This document shows, one piece after another, positions 16,257 to 24,646 of a stretch of DNA of 43,890 nucleotides. A program made the position numbers and the translations under genes. The stretch spans positions 1-43,890 of the forward strand of contig JBNMOP010000013.1 of NCBI GenBank assembly GCA_051275005.1, written 5' to 3'. The notes under the pieces are model-generated. The model had not been told where the DNA came from and did not search any database. It saw only the letters and a program-made list of their open reading frames with translations. This DNA comes from Eutrophobius sp051275005. Its GTDB lineage: Bacteria; Pseudomonadota; Gammaproteobacteria; Eutrophobiales; Eutrophobiaceae. Every line of letters begins with the position of its first letter. Position 1 is the stretch's first letter.

Positions 16257-16967
16257 ATGAGTACAGATATCTTTAAACGTGTACTGCCATTGGTCGTAAT
16301 TATCACCTTGTTAGTGATCGCATGGATACTTGATATAACCAGTTTTATAAATCTGGAAACTCTCACGTTACAAAGAGAAAATATACTTGACTATGTAACA
16401 CGTTATCCAATTTTCAGTATAGTTGTTTTTATAACAACGTATATACTTTCAGTTGCCATATCACTACCAATCGCAACATTGTTAACCTTACTTGGTGGGT
16501 TTTTGTTTGGCCGATGGCTAGGTACGTTACTTATTGTAATATCTGCGACAATTGGAGCCACTATTTTATTTCTAGCGGCTCGCAGTGCTATAGGAAACTC
16601 TCTTCGAGAAAAAGCAGGTCCTTTATACAAAAAAATAGAAACAAATATGCGCCATAACGCAATTGGATATTTGTTGTTTATGAGACTGGTGCCATTGTTT
16701 CCATTTTTTATGGTTAATATAGTTCCTGCATTATTCAACATACGTTTAATTCCATATATTGTGACGACGTTTGTGGGCATCATTCCTGGTACGTTTGTCT
16801 ATGCAAATGTAGGAAGAGAATTGGGGACAATAGAATCTCTAACAGACCTTGCCTCAGTAGAAACTCTGATTGCATTTTCATTGCTTGGTCTCTTTGCGCT
16901 CATTCCAACTATCTATAAACAAGTTAAAGCACGTAATCATTTATCAACATTAAACAAACTGGATTAA
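16257..16967 (+). CDS. TVP38/TMEM64-family membrane protein
   Basis: This is a 236-aa inner-membrane protein of the VTT/DedA-like TVP38 family. The core reads SLPIATLLTLLGGFLFGRWL, then a Gly-rich helix SATIGATILFLAARSAIG, then RLVPLFPFFMVNIVPALFNI and GIIPGTFVYANVG, all hallmarks of the family. The flavoprotein gene starts 2 bases after its stop. TVP38 genes are often found beside mercuric-reductase-like flavoproteins, but the substrate is not established. A promoter of the ECF type lies 40 bases upstream. Confidence 0.87.
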   Translation: MSTDIFKRVLPLVVIITLLVIAWILDITSFINLETLTLQRENILDYVTRYPIFSIVVFITTYILSVAISLPIATLLTLLGGFLFGRWLGTLLIVISATIGATILFLAARSAIGNSLREKAGPLYKKIETNMRHNAIGYLLFMRLVPLFPFFMVNIVPALFNIRLIPYIVTTFVGIIPGTFVYANVGRELGTIESLTDLASVETLIAFSLLGLFALIPTIYKQVKARNHLSTLNKLD

Positions 16968-16969
16968 TA

Positions 16970-18400
16970 ATGGCACAACAAATAAAAATTGATGTATGTG
17001 TAATCGGCGCTGGTTCTGGAGGGCTGTCTGTTGCGGCAGGTACAGCGCAATTAGGATTGGTTACAGTATTAATAGAACAAAATGAGATGGGCGGAGATTG
17101 TCTAAATACCGGCTGTGTCCCTTCAAAGGCGCTACTGGCTGCTGCAAAACACGCCCAATCGTATCGTAATAATAAAATTAAAGGTATTGCCCCTATTGAA
17201 CCTGAAATTAATTTTGCCGCTGTCAAAGATCACGTCATGGATACAATTAAATCTATTGAACCAAATGATTCACAGGAACGATTTGAAGCTCTTGGTGTTA
17301 AAGTTATTCGTGAATCAGCAAAATTTGTCTCATCAGATACTGTACAAGCAGGTAATTTTAACATTACCTCACGTTACTTCATTATCGCCACAGGCTCTTC
17401 GCCAGTAGTACCCCCAATTTCTGGCCTGGAAAGAGACAAAGTTCTAACTAACGAAACCATATTTCAACTTAGAGAGAAACCAGACCATTTACTTGTCATA
17501 GGTGGTGGTCCCATAGGAATAGAAATGGCGCAAGCTCATAGACGACTGGGAAGTCGGGTGAGTATATTTGATATGGGAATGATACTCCCCCGTGATGATA
17601 GCGGAAATGTAGACGTACTACGCAAGACATTAATAGAGGAAAACATCAATATATATGAAGGAATTTCTATAAATGAAGTAGTACATTCTGCAAATCAGAT
17701 TAAGCTGATTATCGAAAAAAATAAAGAGCTAATTGAGATTACAGGCTCACATTTACTAATTGCTACAGGACGAAAACCAGTAACTGATGGATTGGATCTG
17801 GAAAAGGCTCAGGTTAATTATACTAAGCTTGGCATTAAAGTTGATGCGAGGCTGCGAACTAACAAAAAAAATATTTTTGCTATAGGTGATGTCGCTGGGG
17901 GACCACAATTCACACATATAGCAGGATATCATGCCGGAATAGTTATACGAAACATCTGTTTTAAAATTCCTGCCAAAGTAAATTATCACGCCCTGCCCTG
18001 GGTGACTTATACAGATCCTGAACTGGCTCAGGTTGGCATGACTGAACAAACCGCCCGAAAGCAATATGGCGACGATGTAAAAATTGTTGAATCATTGTAT
18101 GAAGAAAACGACCGTGCAATATCAGAAAGAAATACTGCAGGTAGATTGCGTGTTATTACAACTAAACGTGGTCGTATACTGGGAGCCTCTATGGTCGGAC
18201 ATCAGGCAGGCGACCTGATAGCTATCTGGGGTCTTGCGATTAGCACGAAACTAAAAATTGGTGCAATAGCGGGCATGATTTCACCCTATCCTACATTAGG
18301 TGAAATCAACAAACGTGCAGCAGGTGCATGGTATACACCTCGCCTTTTTAGTAAACGAACCCGCGGAGTCGTTAAACTTTTACAATTTCTGCCTATCTAG
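16970..18400 (+). CDS. Mercuric-reductase-like pyridine nucleotide-disulfide oxidoreductase
   Basis: This is a 476-aa FAD-dependent oxidoreductase of the dihydrolipoamide dehydrogenase/mercuric reductase superfamily. The FAD Rossmann motif is VIGAGSGGLS (11-20), the redox disulfide is GGDCLNTGCVPSK (Cys44, Cys49), the NAD(P)H motif is VIGGGPIGIEMA, and the second FAD motif is IFAIGDVAGG. It has no N-terminal heavy-metal domain and no C-terminal Cys-Cys, so it is not a bona fide MerA. The usual catalytic HPT is replaced by SPYPTLGE, a pattern I associate with the TVP38-linked subgroup. It is tightly coupled to the TVP38 gene. Substrate unknown. Confidence 0.88.
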   Translation: MAQQIKIDVCVIGAGSGGLSVAAGTAQLGLVTVLIEQNEMGGDCLNTGCVPSKALLAAAKHAQSYRNNKIKGIAPIEPEINFAAVKDHVMDTIKSIEPNDSQERFEALGVKVIRESAKFVSSDTVQAGNFNITSRYFIIATGSSPVVPPISGLERDKVLTNETIFQLREKPDHLLVIGGGPIGIEMAQAHRRLGSRVSIFDMGMILPRDDSGNVDVLRKTLIEENINIYEGISINEVVHSANQIKLIIEKNKELIEITGSHLLIATGRKPVTDGLDLEKAQVNYTKLGIKVDARLRTNKKNIFAIGDVAGGPQFTHIAGYHAGIVIRNICFKIPAKVNYHALPWVTYTDPELAQVGMTEQTARKQYGDDVKIVESLYEENDRAISERNTAGRLRVITTKRGRILGASMVGHQAGDLIAIWGLAISTKLKIGAIAGMISPYPTLGEINKRAAGAWYTPRLFSKRTRGVVKLLQFLPI

Positions 18401-18403
18401 CTA

Positions 18404-18557
18404 GGGAACCTCTGATTAAGTCAGAGGTTCCCGCCGCACAGGGATGTGCGGCCATAATAAAATACTGCAAGTATTTGATTATGTAAGCGAAATAAAAATC
18501 ACACTTTTTATTTCGCATGCTCTGATAAGTCCCGGATGGACTTATTCTGAGCTTCCC
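18404..18557. repeat. MITE-like element of five consecutive hairpins
   Basis: A 154-bp non-coding element fills the gap between the convergent flavoprotein and DoxX genes. The ends form imperfect inverted repeats GGGAACCTCTGATTAAGTC and, inward from the right, GGGAAGCTCAGAATAAGTC, flanked on both sides by TA. Inside are five adjacent inverted repeats: 18404-18432 (12-bp stem, 5-nt loop), 18433-18452 (8-bp stem, GGGA loop), 18460-18476 (7 bp), 18487-18516 (12 bp, 6-nt loop) and 18525-18545 (8 bp, 5-nt loop). It has no coding potential. It could be a miniature transposable element of a TA-targeting (IS630-like) family, and it would also act as a two-way terminator. Confidence 0.7.
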
Positions 18558-18563
18558 TAGATA

Positions 18564-18980
18564 CTATTTCTTACCTAGTGTAAATTTAACATCACTATCA
18601 CGTAATAAATACAATGCGATACAGGCAGCTAACATTGGCCATGCCGCAAAAAATAACAGACTAATATCTATGGTATATCTTTCCCATGCTGAGAAAGTAG
18701 AGACACCATGAATTATCATAACGAATCCGTACGTATAGCGTTTCCATAACCCTGCCAGAAACGCAAGAATTATAATAATTTCAATTCCACCAATAATCAT
18801 CATTACTGTATACCCAAGACCACCAATAAAATAAAAACCTTCATATACTCTGGCGGCATGAGCAGGATCAATGAACTTATCTAGTGTCCATGCAATCATG
18901 ACGACAAACACACCAAGACGTAGTAAAAACAAGGATAATTCCAGTTTTGCTTGTTGTGATGGATTGTTTGATTCAGACAT
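18564..18980 (-). CDS. DoxX-like integral membrane protein
   Basis: This is a 138-aa protein with four predicted transmembrane helices. The first carries LFLLRLGVFVVMIAWTLDKF, a DoxX-like opening, followed by a Gly-rich second helix and an Arg-anchored third. It starts 28 bases after the DUF3179 gene, so the two are probably one operon. DoxX-family proteins are often linked to thiosulfate or sulfur redox or metal-stress functions, but the sequence gives no substrate. Confidence 0.7.
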   Translation of the reverse strand: MSESNNPSQQAKLELSLFLLRLGVFVVMIAWTLDKFIDPAHAARVYEGFYFIGGLGYTVMMIIGGIEIIIILAFLAGLWKRYTYGFVMIIHGVSTFSAWERYTIDISLLFFAAWPMLAACIALYLLRDSDVKFTLGKK

Positions 18981-19008
18981 ATTTTCCCCTTAGATTATCA
19001 TTAATTAA

Positions 19009-19995
19009 TTATTTTGATTCATGGATTTCACCATTTGGGTGAAAAGCCTTGAAGACAAACGCGAATGTCATGTCATAAGAAATATCCTCAAATTCATCAT
19101 TCGCACTTTTACGAATAACAGACACATATCCTAAATCTCGTCCTTGATTTATGCTGCTCATGTCCAAAGCAGAATTCATGCCTGCTTGCCACTTAATTTT
19201 TATATCTTCATATAAAATTTGCTTACGCTCTCGTAAGTCAGAAAGTAACCATGCCTTTTTATCAACACTTATAACATACGACATAGGCGAACCAGGACCA
19301 TCATAGCGTCCTTTATATAAAAAAGGCGTGGCAGAACTATCATACTGTTGGTAGGGATTTTTGCCATATGCGCGGTTACCCGGATTTGAACTAGTTAGAA
19401 TTTTGCCGTTTGGATATAGCCGTTTAAATTCAGAAAATGGAATAACACGAGCAGGCAGGCGTTTTAACTGAACACCCTTCATTTCACCAACAATTCCCAA
19501 ACCCAGGAATTGTTGCCACCAGCTTTGTGTCTGCCTGTCATACATAATCATATCTGAATGCCTTAACTTTCCAGTCACACCAAAATCCAGCAGCTTGCCA
19601 TTAATCCGTCGATCAAATACCACAGCAGCATTACATAGCGGGCAATAGGTGACTGTTACAGGAATATTTTGAAAGTTATCATTTACAATCTCGTGCCACA
19701 TTAAAATTCGGAATGGATAGGCCTTTGCATGGTCACCAATTTTTAAGAATATAACTGGTTCTGAATCACCTATATATTGAGCATTAATAGCTGTTGTAAA
19801 TTTAGGATTATCTATGGCGGGCATACCATCTTTGGGAGGCCCTCCCGACATTACCTCTGAAAATTCTATAGACGATTGACTAAAGTCTGTGTCGGGCCAT
19901 TCGTATTGCCAATCTGACGGAATTTGCGCAATACAATTTGAGCTAATGATAAAAAAATAAATTGATATGATACTGTTTGTAAAACATGTTTTCAT
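19009..19995 (-). CDS. DUF3179-family exported protein
   Basis: This is a 328-aa protein with an N-terminal signal peptide (Lys2, hydrophobic core SIISIYFFIIS, probable cleavage after CIA). The DUF3179 domain is evident from GGPPKDGMPAIDNPKF, YPFRILMWHEIVND and the invariant VTYCPLCNAAVVFDR, which holds Cys118-x-x-Cys121. The family function is unknown; the conserved CPLC and WHE suggest metal binding or thiol chemistry in the periplasm. It is followed by a DoxX-like gene and preceded by an ECF-type promoter whose expected transcription start falls almost on the ATG, so the mRNA may be nearly leaderless. Confidence 0.85.
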   Translation of the reverse strand: MKTCFTNSIISIYFFIISSNCIAQIPSDWQYEWPDTDFSQSSIEFSEVMSGGPPKDGMPAIDNPKFTTAINAQYIGDSEPVIFLKIGDHAKAYPFRILMWHEIVNDNFQNIPVTVTYCPLCNAAVVFDRRINGKLLDFGVTGKLRHSDMIMYDRQTQSWWQQFLGLGIVGEMKGVQLKRLPARVIPFSEFKRLYPNGKILTSSNPGNRAYGKNPYQQYDSSATPFLYKGRYDGPGSPMSYVISVDKKAWLLSDLRERKQILYEDIKIKWQAGMNSALDMSSINQGRDLGYVSVIRKSANDEFEDISYDMTFAFVFKAFHPNGEIHESK

Positions 19996-20004
19996 ATTTA
20001 CATA

Positions 20005-20031
20005 TTCGAATCATGCAACAAAAGAGTTACA
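20005..20031 (-). promoter_or_regulatory. ECF-sigma-type promoter upstream of DUF3179-DoxX
   Basis: On the minus strand TGTAAC (20031-20026) and CGAA (20008-20005) are 17 bases apart, exactly the spacing seen upstream of PiT-arsM. The CGAA ends 9 bases before the DUF3179 start codon. Confidence 0.55.
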
Positions 20032-20172
20032 GCAAATTTAACCCCAGATAGCAGGCTATACCAAAGTATTTAGCATAATTTTTTCTATAAATATTTTTTA
20101 TACGAATAGGATTTACAACTTAGTATCAACAGTAAATTTTTTATGTATATTGACGTTAATCTTATTATTATA

Positions 20173-22371
20173 TTAGAACGTCCCGCTTAGAATTAAAAAC
20201 AGGCGAAATCCTTTTGTACGGTATCTTACTTCACGACGATCTACGCCAACGAGAGAAGAATTACGTGTACCTCCGAATATTGTACGATCACGTGTTTCTG
20301 CCAGATTGAAAATATTTTGTGCTTCAAAACGTGCTTTTATCTCTCCCCAGCGAGTTGTCTCTATGAAGGCATTAAATTCAAATTCGCTTTCGTCGACGAT
20401 GTCCAGTTCATTAACCTTGAAAAGTATGCGCCTGTCCCTTTTCGCGATGTCCCAGCCCCAGGCTATCCTGGCGGTATTAAAATCTTGTCGATAGGCAATA
20501 TCAAAAACGTATTTATATTCATCATTGGCATCCCGAAACGGGACTGCCGTCATTGCGCCAAAACCGGCCTTTCCAGAAAGTACGCGGCTATCACCAGTTA
20601 CCGGATCAATCACCGAGGATCCCTGCCAGCGGGCCTTTACGTCAAGCTTTGCCCCGGTGAGACGAAAATATTCCAGAGGAATGGTGCTCTCCATTTCAAA
20701 TCCCCACCGATTAGCATTGCCGATATTTCCCTGCACCTCAAACTCGTCTGTGAGTGGCAACAAATCCTGCAGGTCCGTAATCCAGTTGTAAAACGCGGTT
20801 AAGGTCACCACACCCAACTCACCGAAACGTCGCTCATGACTAATCTCGGCCACCCAAGTTTTCTCTGGTGTAAGCTCGGTATTTCCCAAGGCCAGATCAT
20901 TATCCTCGAACACCGAGGTACTGATGAAATCATTAAAATTTAGTTGCGCCACCTCCCTGGCGACCCGCAGTCGTAATTGTTGACGTTGATTATGAGAATA
21001 GGTCAACTGACCCTGAGGTTTGATAAAGAAAAATTTGCGCTGTTGTTCATCCTCTCCCTTTGATGTAATAGTGGAACGCTCCAGCCCAAGTCCATAATTA
21101 ACAACTAATTTACCCCGCGACCAGGTGTCCTGAAACAAAGCGTCCCCGCGTATTTCTTCGACCAGTGTGTTGGCACCAGGCACATCCACCAATACCGGAC
21201 CTGCCCCGGTATCTTCTGTTTGCACCAATGTGCCTTCCACAGAATTATAGGCCAACTCAAAATTTCCTTGCACAGCGTGATCTAACCATCCTGTCCAATC
21301 AAACTCCAGTCTACCAATACTTTCCCTGGTATCGGTCCTGGTATTACCTTGTCTGAAAAATAGAGTTTCTTCACTTGCTGAATCTACAACACGCTGATCG
21401 GTATCATTGAGATTAGTCTTATCATAAAAAAGGAAAATAGCCTTACCAGAGAGATACCGGGACAGATCACGCTCTGCATCAATGCCGATTTCAAAATCCG
21501 TAGCAGACTGATCCTGACCGAAATATTCATCTCTAGCTGTTGTAGTTAACACCAAGGGTTCCTGGAGAGATGTCGTCAGAGCTACCTGCTCGGCGTATGC
21601 TAATTTTGTGTTTAAGCGGACCAGTGTTTGACCCAGGCTGGTGGAGGCATTTAAATTCACTGCACCATTTTTACTGTCCCGGTAAAAATTTTCGTTTCGT
21701 TGTTCTGTGCGATTGTCGGCACTATCAAATACATTTTCCGGGCCTTTATAACTTCGAGGATTTAATTTGACTGAGAAACCTACGTTATACTCAATATTCT
21801 TCAAACGATCAGACAACGAAACACCGATATCTGGCCCGAATTTATGGTTATTAAAATTTCTACGTATTGATGTCTGCCACCTTATCGCTGCAGCTGCATC
21901 ATCATGCATAATAATATTCGCAATGACGGACTGTCCCTGAAGATCGATGCCACTTGTTTGTCCTCGTATTAGGTCAATCCGTTCTACATTACTGGCTGGA
22001 ATGCGTGCAAGAATAGCAGACACTGCGTCCTGCTTGGCGCTTGGACGACGACTATTGATAAGAATATTGCCTGCTGCGCTACTGAAACCACGCAAGCGAC
22101 TGCCATCATCAAGTTGGAAGCCAGGAACTTGTAGAACCATATCCAATGCTGTGTTAGGTTGATATCGCTGAAAAAACGCCGCAGAAAAAGTGACAAGCTC
22201 TTCCTCATTTTGAACACCAGATGAACTAACCAAATCCTCATTATTTGACTGTGCTGATACTGACACCGCACCCGAGACAATAAAAGAAATGAATATCAGA
22301 CAAGCATAAAGCCAATTCTTACTTAACTTGTTTACTAATCTTCTGTAGACATGGAATATCGTATAATCCAA
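20173..22371 (-). CDS. TonB-dependent outer-membrane receptor
   Basis: This is a 732-aa protein with a signal peptide ending near VSVSAQ, a plug domain (about residues 60-165: ALDMVLQVPGFQLDDGSRLRG, then ILARIPASNVERIDLIRG and QGQSVIANI) and a long beta barrel finishing in the terminal phenylalanine GTF. The ligand cannot be told from sequence; the plug resembles receptors for organic ligands rather than a known siderophore type. The start is TTG 22371, with AAGGA 9 bases upstream and an in-frame stop directly before it. The gene looks more GC-rich than its surroundings. It sits 95 bases downstream of a PQQ dehydrogenase on the same strand. Confidence 0.88.
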   Translation of the reverse strand: MDYTIFHVYRRLVNKLSKNWLYACLIFISFIVSGAVSVSAQSNNEDLVSSSGVQNEEELVTFSAAFFQRYQPNTALDMVLQVPGFQLDDGSRLRGFSSAAGNILINSRRPSAKQDAVSAILARIPASNVERIDLIRGQTSGIDLQGQSVIANIIMHDDAAAAIRWQTSIRRNFNNHKFGPDIGVSLSDRLKNIEYNVGFSVKLNPRSYKGPENVFDSADNRTEQRNENFYRDSKNGAVNLNASTSLGQTLVRLNTKLAYAEQVALTTSLQEPLVLTTTARDEYFGQDQSATDFEIGIDAERDLSRYLSGKAIFLFYDKTNLNDTDQRVVDSASEETLFFRQGNTRTDTRESIGRLEFDWTGWLDHAVQGNFELAYNSVEGTLVQTEDTGAGPVLVDVPGANTLVEEIRGDALFQDTWSRGKLVVNYGLGLERSTITSKGEDEQQRKFFFIKPQGQLTYSHNQRQQLRLRVAREVAQLNFNDFISTSVFEDNDLALGNTELTPEKTWVAEISHERRFGELGVVTLTAFYNWITDLQDLLPLTDEFEVQGNIGNANRWGFEMESTIPLEYFRLTGAKLDVKARWQGSSVIDPVTGDSRVLSGKAGFGAMTAVPFRDANDEYKYVFDIAYRQDFNTARIAWGWDIAKRDRRILFKVNELDIVDESEFEFNAFIETTRWGEIKARFEAQNIFNLAETRDRTIFGGTRNSSLVGVDRREVRYRTKGFRLFLILSGTF

Positions 22372-22393
22372 CTAAGTGCATCCTTATAAAGTA

Positions 22394-22421
22394 ATTATAT
22401 TCTACAATGATAAAAAACAAT
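22394..22421 (-). promoter_or_regulatory. Candidate sigma-70 promoter of the TonB receptor gene
   Basis: On the minus strand a perfect TATAAT (22399-22394) lies 22 bases before the TTG start, with ATTGTT (22421-22416) 16 bases upstream as a weak -35. It suggests the receptor can be transcribed independently of the PQQ dehydrogenase gene. Confidence 0.4.
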
Positions 22422-22466
22422 CACTCTAGCCTAAATTGGTAATTGAGACAGGATTTCAGATAGGTT

Positions 22467-24305
22467 TCATTCTACAGAGAAAGCCAATAAGACATTGCCG
22501 GGTATAATACCGCCGTGATGAGCATAGCCGGAATTCACTATGACCATTCCACCCACAATTGTAGCGCCAGCGTTACTCATTGAACCACCGTTGGCCTTGA
22601 TGCCATTTACTGTTATGAAATCCTGAGCAGTATCATAATCCCAAAGTGTCTTACCATCTTGTGTCGATAGTGCACGTAATCGACCGTCCATGGTGCCAGA
22701 AAACAGCACCCCCGGGATTACTGTTACTGCCGCGGCATGTGACGGTTTGCAGCGTTCTCGTCTCTCACAAGATAATGGTGGTACAGACCATACTGTTCGC
22801 CCACTTGCAAGATTAATAGCGCTGATACCTCCTGTAGACTCGGGCTCTGATGGATTAAAGTAATTGTTTCCTGCATAGGCAGTATCGCCATCAACAGCCA
22901 ATCCCCACATAATGCCGCCGCTAGTAGCTCCTTTGCCAGTAGATACTTGCCAGATTATTTCTCCTTCATTATCCGGATCAAAAGCATAGACCAGACCTAG
23001 TTTATTACCTGCAACAAGAATATCGTGTCCATTCATTTCGACAAGAATCGGAGAGTTGCCAAAGTCCGTATCAGGCGCTTCAGTATCTGGACAAATGAAG
23101 GGATTTTGACCGTTGGCCCGACAGCTCGAGTTCCAGACGTCATTATCGGTGACCTGACTAATCCAACGAATTTCTCCTGTATCCATGTCGAAAGCAACGA
23201 TTGCATCAGAGGTATTTGTCGCAGGTATCGAGTAATTATTTCCGGTGCCTGCATACAACATGTTTCGTTTTACATCGATAGTTGGGGCATTCCAAATGGG
23301 ATCACCTGATGGACCCCATAGTTGTGTACCGATACTATTTTTACCAATATGTTTTGCTTCATCCTCAATTGTATATGTCTTCCACAACACCTCTCCGTTG
23401 GTGGCATCCAGCGCGACCATGCTCCCACGAAATTGACAACACGGATATTTTTGATTCCTGACCTGGGACTCCTCGCGAGAAGACACAGGCACATACAAAC
23501 GACCTTCGTGTAACGCAGGCGCACCTGTCACCACGGCACGAGGATGATCTTCAATTTTTTTCTTCCATAATACTTTTCCAGTTTCAGCATCAACACCATA
23601 AGCATTGGCCGCCTGATCACCAAAATACGCAGTGAGTTTTCCACTATTACTATCTTTACCGATACTAATAGCACTGCGGATTCCCCCATCAGCCTGGAAT
23701 ATCCAGTATAAACATCCGCTATTCGCATCTAGAGAAAATACATCGCCGACCGGAGAACCGACATACAAACGACCGCCAACCACAACGGGTTGAGTGCCGC
23801 CGGTTGTGGCCCCAGGGTAACCAAATGCCCATTTCAACTTTAGTTTTGGAATATCTTCTTCTTTCAAACCCGCAGCATCTTCAGGTTGAAATCGGCTATT
23901 AGAATTTGTATTTCCCCACCCATTCCATGATGGACCTACAGGCGTATTACTAAACGACTGTATATCTTCACCACAATATGCGGACTGGGGAATTGGGATA
24001 TTCGGAACGCTACCAAATGCCTTGCCGGACAGGTATTCCGCCAAAATAATACGCTGCGTACGACTACGCTCACGTGCCTGGGATTGCATTACGCCAGTCT
24101 CCATTACTTCGAGGATGTGTTCTGGCGTCATTTGCCTCAAGACATCAATCTCTGGACCCAGAGCTTGATCAGCGCCAGATGATACATGACAGATTGCGCA
24201 ATGTGTCTCAAAAAGATTGGCACCACCATCTTGAGCCTGAACAAAACCAATAGTAATGCCGAAGATAAGGAAACTGATCGACGATATAAAGATACGAAAT
24301 TTCAT
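22467..24305 (-). CDS. Cytochrome c-PQQ dehydrogenase (polyvinyl-alcohol dehydrogenase-like)
   Basis: This is a 612-aa periplasmic quinohemoprotein. A signal peptide ending VQAQ is followed by a cytochrome c domain with CAICH (Cys36, Cys39, His40). A beta-propeller with repeated tryptophan-docking blocks follows, for example GKVLWKKK, GEVLWKTY, GEIRWISQ, GRTVWSV and GKTLWDYD. A vicinal Cys-Cys in YPCCQFRGS corresponds to the disulfide next to PQQ in such enzymes. The cytochrome-first order matches PVA-dehydrogenase-type proteins rather than methanol dehydrogenases. I chose ATG 24305, preceded by GGGAG at 6 bases, over an upstream TTG. The alcohol substrate is unknown; the neighbouring TonB receptor may import a substrate. 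Confidence 0.87.
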   Translation of the reverse strand: MKFRIFISSISFLIFGITIGFVQAQDGGANLFETHCAICHVSSGADQALGPEIDVLRQMTPEHILEVMETGVMQSQARERSRTQRIILAEYLSGKAFGSVPNIPIPQSAYCGEDIQSFSNTPVGPSWNGWGNTNSNSRFQPEDAAGLKEEDIPKLKLKWAFGYPGATTGGTQPVVVGGRLYVGSPVGDVFSLDANSGCLYWIFQADGGIRSAISIGKDSNSGKLTAYFGDQAANAYGVDAETGKVLWKKKIEDHPRAVVTGAPALHEGRLYVPVSSREESQVRNQKYPCCQFRGSMVALDATNGEVLWKTYTIEDEAKHIGKNSIGTQLWGPSGDPIWNAPTIDVKRNMLYAGTGNNYSIPATNTSDAIVAFDMDTGEIRWISQVTDNDVWNSSCRANGQNPFICPDTEAPDTDFGNSPILVEMNGHDILVAGNKLGLVYAFDPDNEGEIIWQVSTGKGATSGGIMWGLAVDGDTAYAGNNYFNPSEPESTGGISAINLASGRTVWSVPPLSCERRERCKPSHAAAVTVIPGVLFSGTMDGRLRALSTQDGKTLWDYDTAQDFITVNGIKANGGSMSNAGATIVGGMVIVNSGYAHHGGIIPGNVLLAFSVE

Positions 24306-24646
24306 ATTTTTCTCCCGCAATAGGTAATAGATCTAATCAGACAAGAACAGGAAGTTCATTTTAATGAAAATCACTATAGAATCTAACCATACTATCGAAC
24401 ATCTCTCTGTGTACCAAGTAACGATAATAGACCCTGGCTATTAATGGGGCAATATGATTTAGATTGGATGGTTAATTTCAATTGATGAAATCCGAATTTA
24501 GCGCCACATTCTGGAGTAAAAATTTTTTGCAGACAGTCCGTTAAGTCCAAATATTATTATAAGCTTCGTTTAATGATTTTAACGCCCTCTCTATAATGGA
24601 TTTCAACAATAATTATCTGAAGGTTATCGTAATAATGAATTAAATT
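24306..24646. other. Intergenic region between radA and the PQQ dehydrogenase gene
   Basis: About 340 bases separate the end of radA from the start of the dehydrogenase gene, both on the minus strand. The region is AT-rich. I see no ORF of note, no GTAAC-N16/17-CGAA motif and no strong terminator, only a weak palindromic AATTAAATTTTAATT near 24634-24650. The dehydrogenase promoter presumably lies here. Confidence 0.5.

Noticed and set aside
16970..18400. Calling the flavoprotein a mercuric reductase (merA)
   Set aside because: There is no N-terminal metal domain, no C-terminal cysteine pair and no mer genes nearby, and the catalytic His is replaced.
20306..20802. Plus-strand frames within the TonB receptor gene
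   Set aside because: They are frame shadows of a well-supported receptor, favoured by its higher GC; none has a recognisable motif.
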